DNA of 5,658 nucleotides, from contig DQCI01000008.1 in the NCBI GenBank assembly GCA_003545125.1, forward strand, positions 3,300 through 8,957, in the 5' to 3' direction. Shown piece after piece: positions 5,130 to 5,658 of this stretch. A model generated the notes under the pieces. It made no database searches, was not told the origin of the DNA, and saw only the letters and a list, made by a program, of their open reading frames with translations. The position numbers and the translations under genes were made by a program. How positions within the stretch are numbered: the stretch's first letter is position 1; each line of letters opens with the position of its first letter. This DNA comes from Paracoccaceae bacterium. GTDB lineage: Bacteria; Pseudomonadota; Alphaproteobacteria; Rhodobacterales; Rhodobacteraceae.

Positions 5130-5658
5130 ATGAGACTGTTTGTCGGACTGGACGTGTCATTGGCCAGGACCGCGATCTGCGTGGTCAGTGAACACGGCAA
5201 GATCATCTAAAAGGCCGAGGCCGCGATCGGCCTCGAGGCCGGTCCGTTGTCGCAATGGCTGCACCGTGGGCTGACCGATGCGGGTTTTGATCCAATCCTC
5301 ATGGAAATGCGCCAGGGGTAAGGTGCCTTGAAGGCGATGCCGATCAAGACGGACCGGCGGGATGCCGAGGCGATTGCGCGCCTGCTTCACCTTGGCTGGT
5401 TCCGGCCGGTTCAATGCAGATCCGTCTCGGCACAAGAGGTCCGCGCTGTGCCCGGAGCCCGGAAGGCCATTCAGCAGAGTATGATCGCCCTGAAAAGGTC
5501 GCTGCGGGGACTGCTGCGGAACTTCGGCCTCAAGGTCGGCATGATCTCTCGCGGCAGGTTCGAGAGCCGCATTCGGGACCGCGCGGATGGCACTCCCCTG
5601 CTGGAGACCGCGGCCGGGCCAATGCTTCGATCATGAGCCTCCCTGCGGCCTCCCTGCG
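5130..5658 (+). pseudogene. IS110-family transposase, decayed, continuing past the right edge
   Basis: One reading frame from the ATG at 5130 gives MRLFVGLDVSLARTAICVV, then GLEAGPLSQWLHRGLTDAGFD, then ALKAMPIKTDRRDAEAIARLLHLGWFRPV and SLRGLLRNFGLKVG, the RuvC-like DEDD domain of IS110 transposases. The four acidic positions survive: D8 (GLDVS), E36 (GLEAGP), D75 and D78 (KTDRRDA). The frame is interrupted by TAA at 5208, TAA at 5319 and TGA at 5634. The first two fall where I recall lysine in intact homologues. E36 comes too early: roughly 20 residues appear deleted in frame between KAEA and AIGLEAG (near 5223). After the third stop the expected ASLR resumes at 5637, then an 11-bp duplication shifts the frame. 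The C-terminal serine-containing domain lies outside the window. The product is certainly non-functional unless every stop is bypassed. Confidence 0.88.
5637..5658 (+). repeat. 11-bp tandem duplication at the right edge
   Basis: GCCTCCCTGCG occurs twice in direct succession, ending exactly at the last base. Since 11 is not a multiple of three, it adds a frameshift to the IS110 remnant. Because it coincides with the window edge, it could be a real slippage event or an artefact at a sequence end. Confidence 0.7.

Noticed and set aside
4556..5206. A 216-codon open frame on the minus strand
   Set aside because: It is antisense to clear IS5 and IS110 transposase homology, has no recognisable domain, and high GC keeps such frames open by chance.

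Overview
The window looks like chromosomal DNA of a high-GC alphaproteobacterium, most likely Rhodobacterales (Paracoccus/Roseobacter type). The basis is the codon usage and the gene content: the start of a class V aminotransferase divergent from an IclR regulator, in the arrangement known for the beta-hydroxyaspartate cycle (bhcR with bhcABCD) of Paracoccus denitrificans and relatives. No taxonomic marker gene is present, so this placement is inference.

Layout. Positions 1-50 hold the first 16 codons of a minus-strand gene read as bhcA (aspartate-glyoxylate aminotransferase). Positions 51-217 are the divergent control region, with two copies of TGAAA-N5-TTTCA and a bhcR promoter overlapping one of them. 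bhcR (IclR family, + strand) runs 218-1066. It converges on allE (minus strand, 1047-1916; (S)-ureidoglycine aminohydrolase), and their 3' ends overlap by 20 bp. The 1917-2088 gap holds a rho-independent terminator for the upstream gene and another perfect inverted repeat. glcB (malate synthase G, minus strand) runs 2089-4254. It is followed, on its upstream side, by about 320 bp of non-coding DNA with small palindromes. From about 4573 to the right edge lie two decayed insertion sequences on the + strand: an N-terminally truncated, frameshifted IS5-family transposase and an IS110-family transposase with three in-frame stops and an internal deletion.

How the genes fit together. All intact genes deal with glyoxylate. 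AllE acts in allantoin/purine breakdown, which ends in glyoxylate. Malate synthase G condenses glyoxylate with acetyl-CoA to malate. BhcA begins the beta-hydroxyaspartate cycle, which turns two glyoxylate into oxaloacetate. BhcR is expected to be the glyoxylate-sensing switch. The region therefore reads as a glyoxylate supply-and-use locus carrying two alternative sinks side by side, bordered by an insertion-sequence graveyard. I see no wholly new gene system. The most informative new observations are the paired candidate BhcR operators, a degenerate version of the same motif upstream of glcB, and the linkage of a purine-catabolism gene to the bhc locus.
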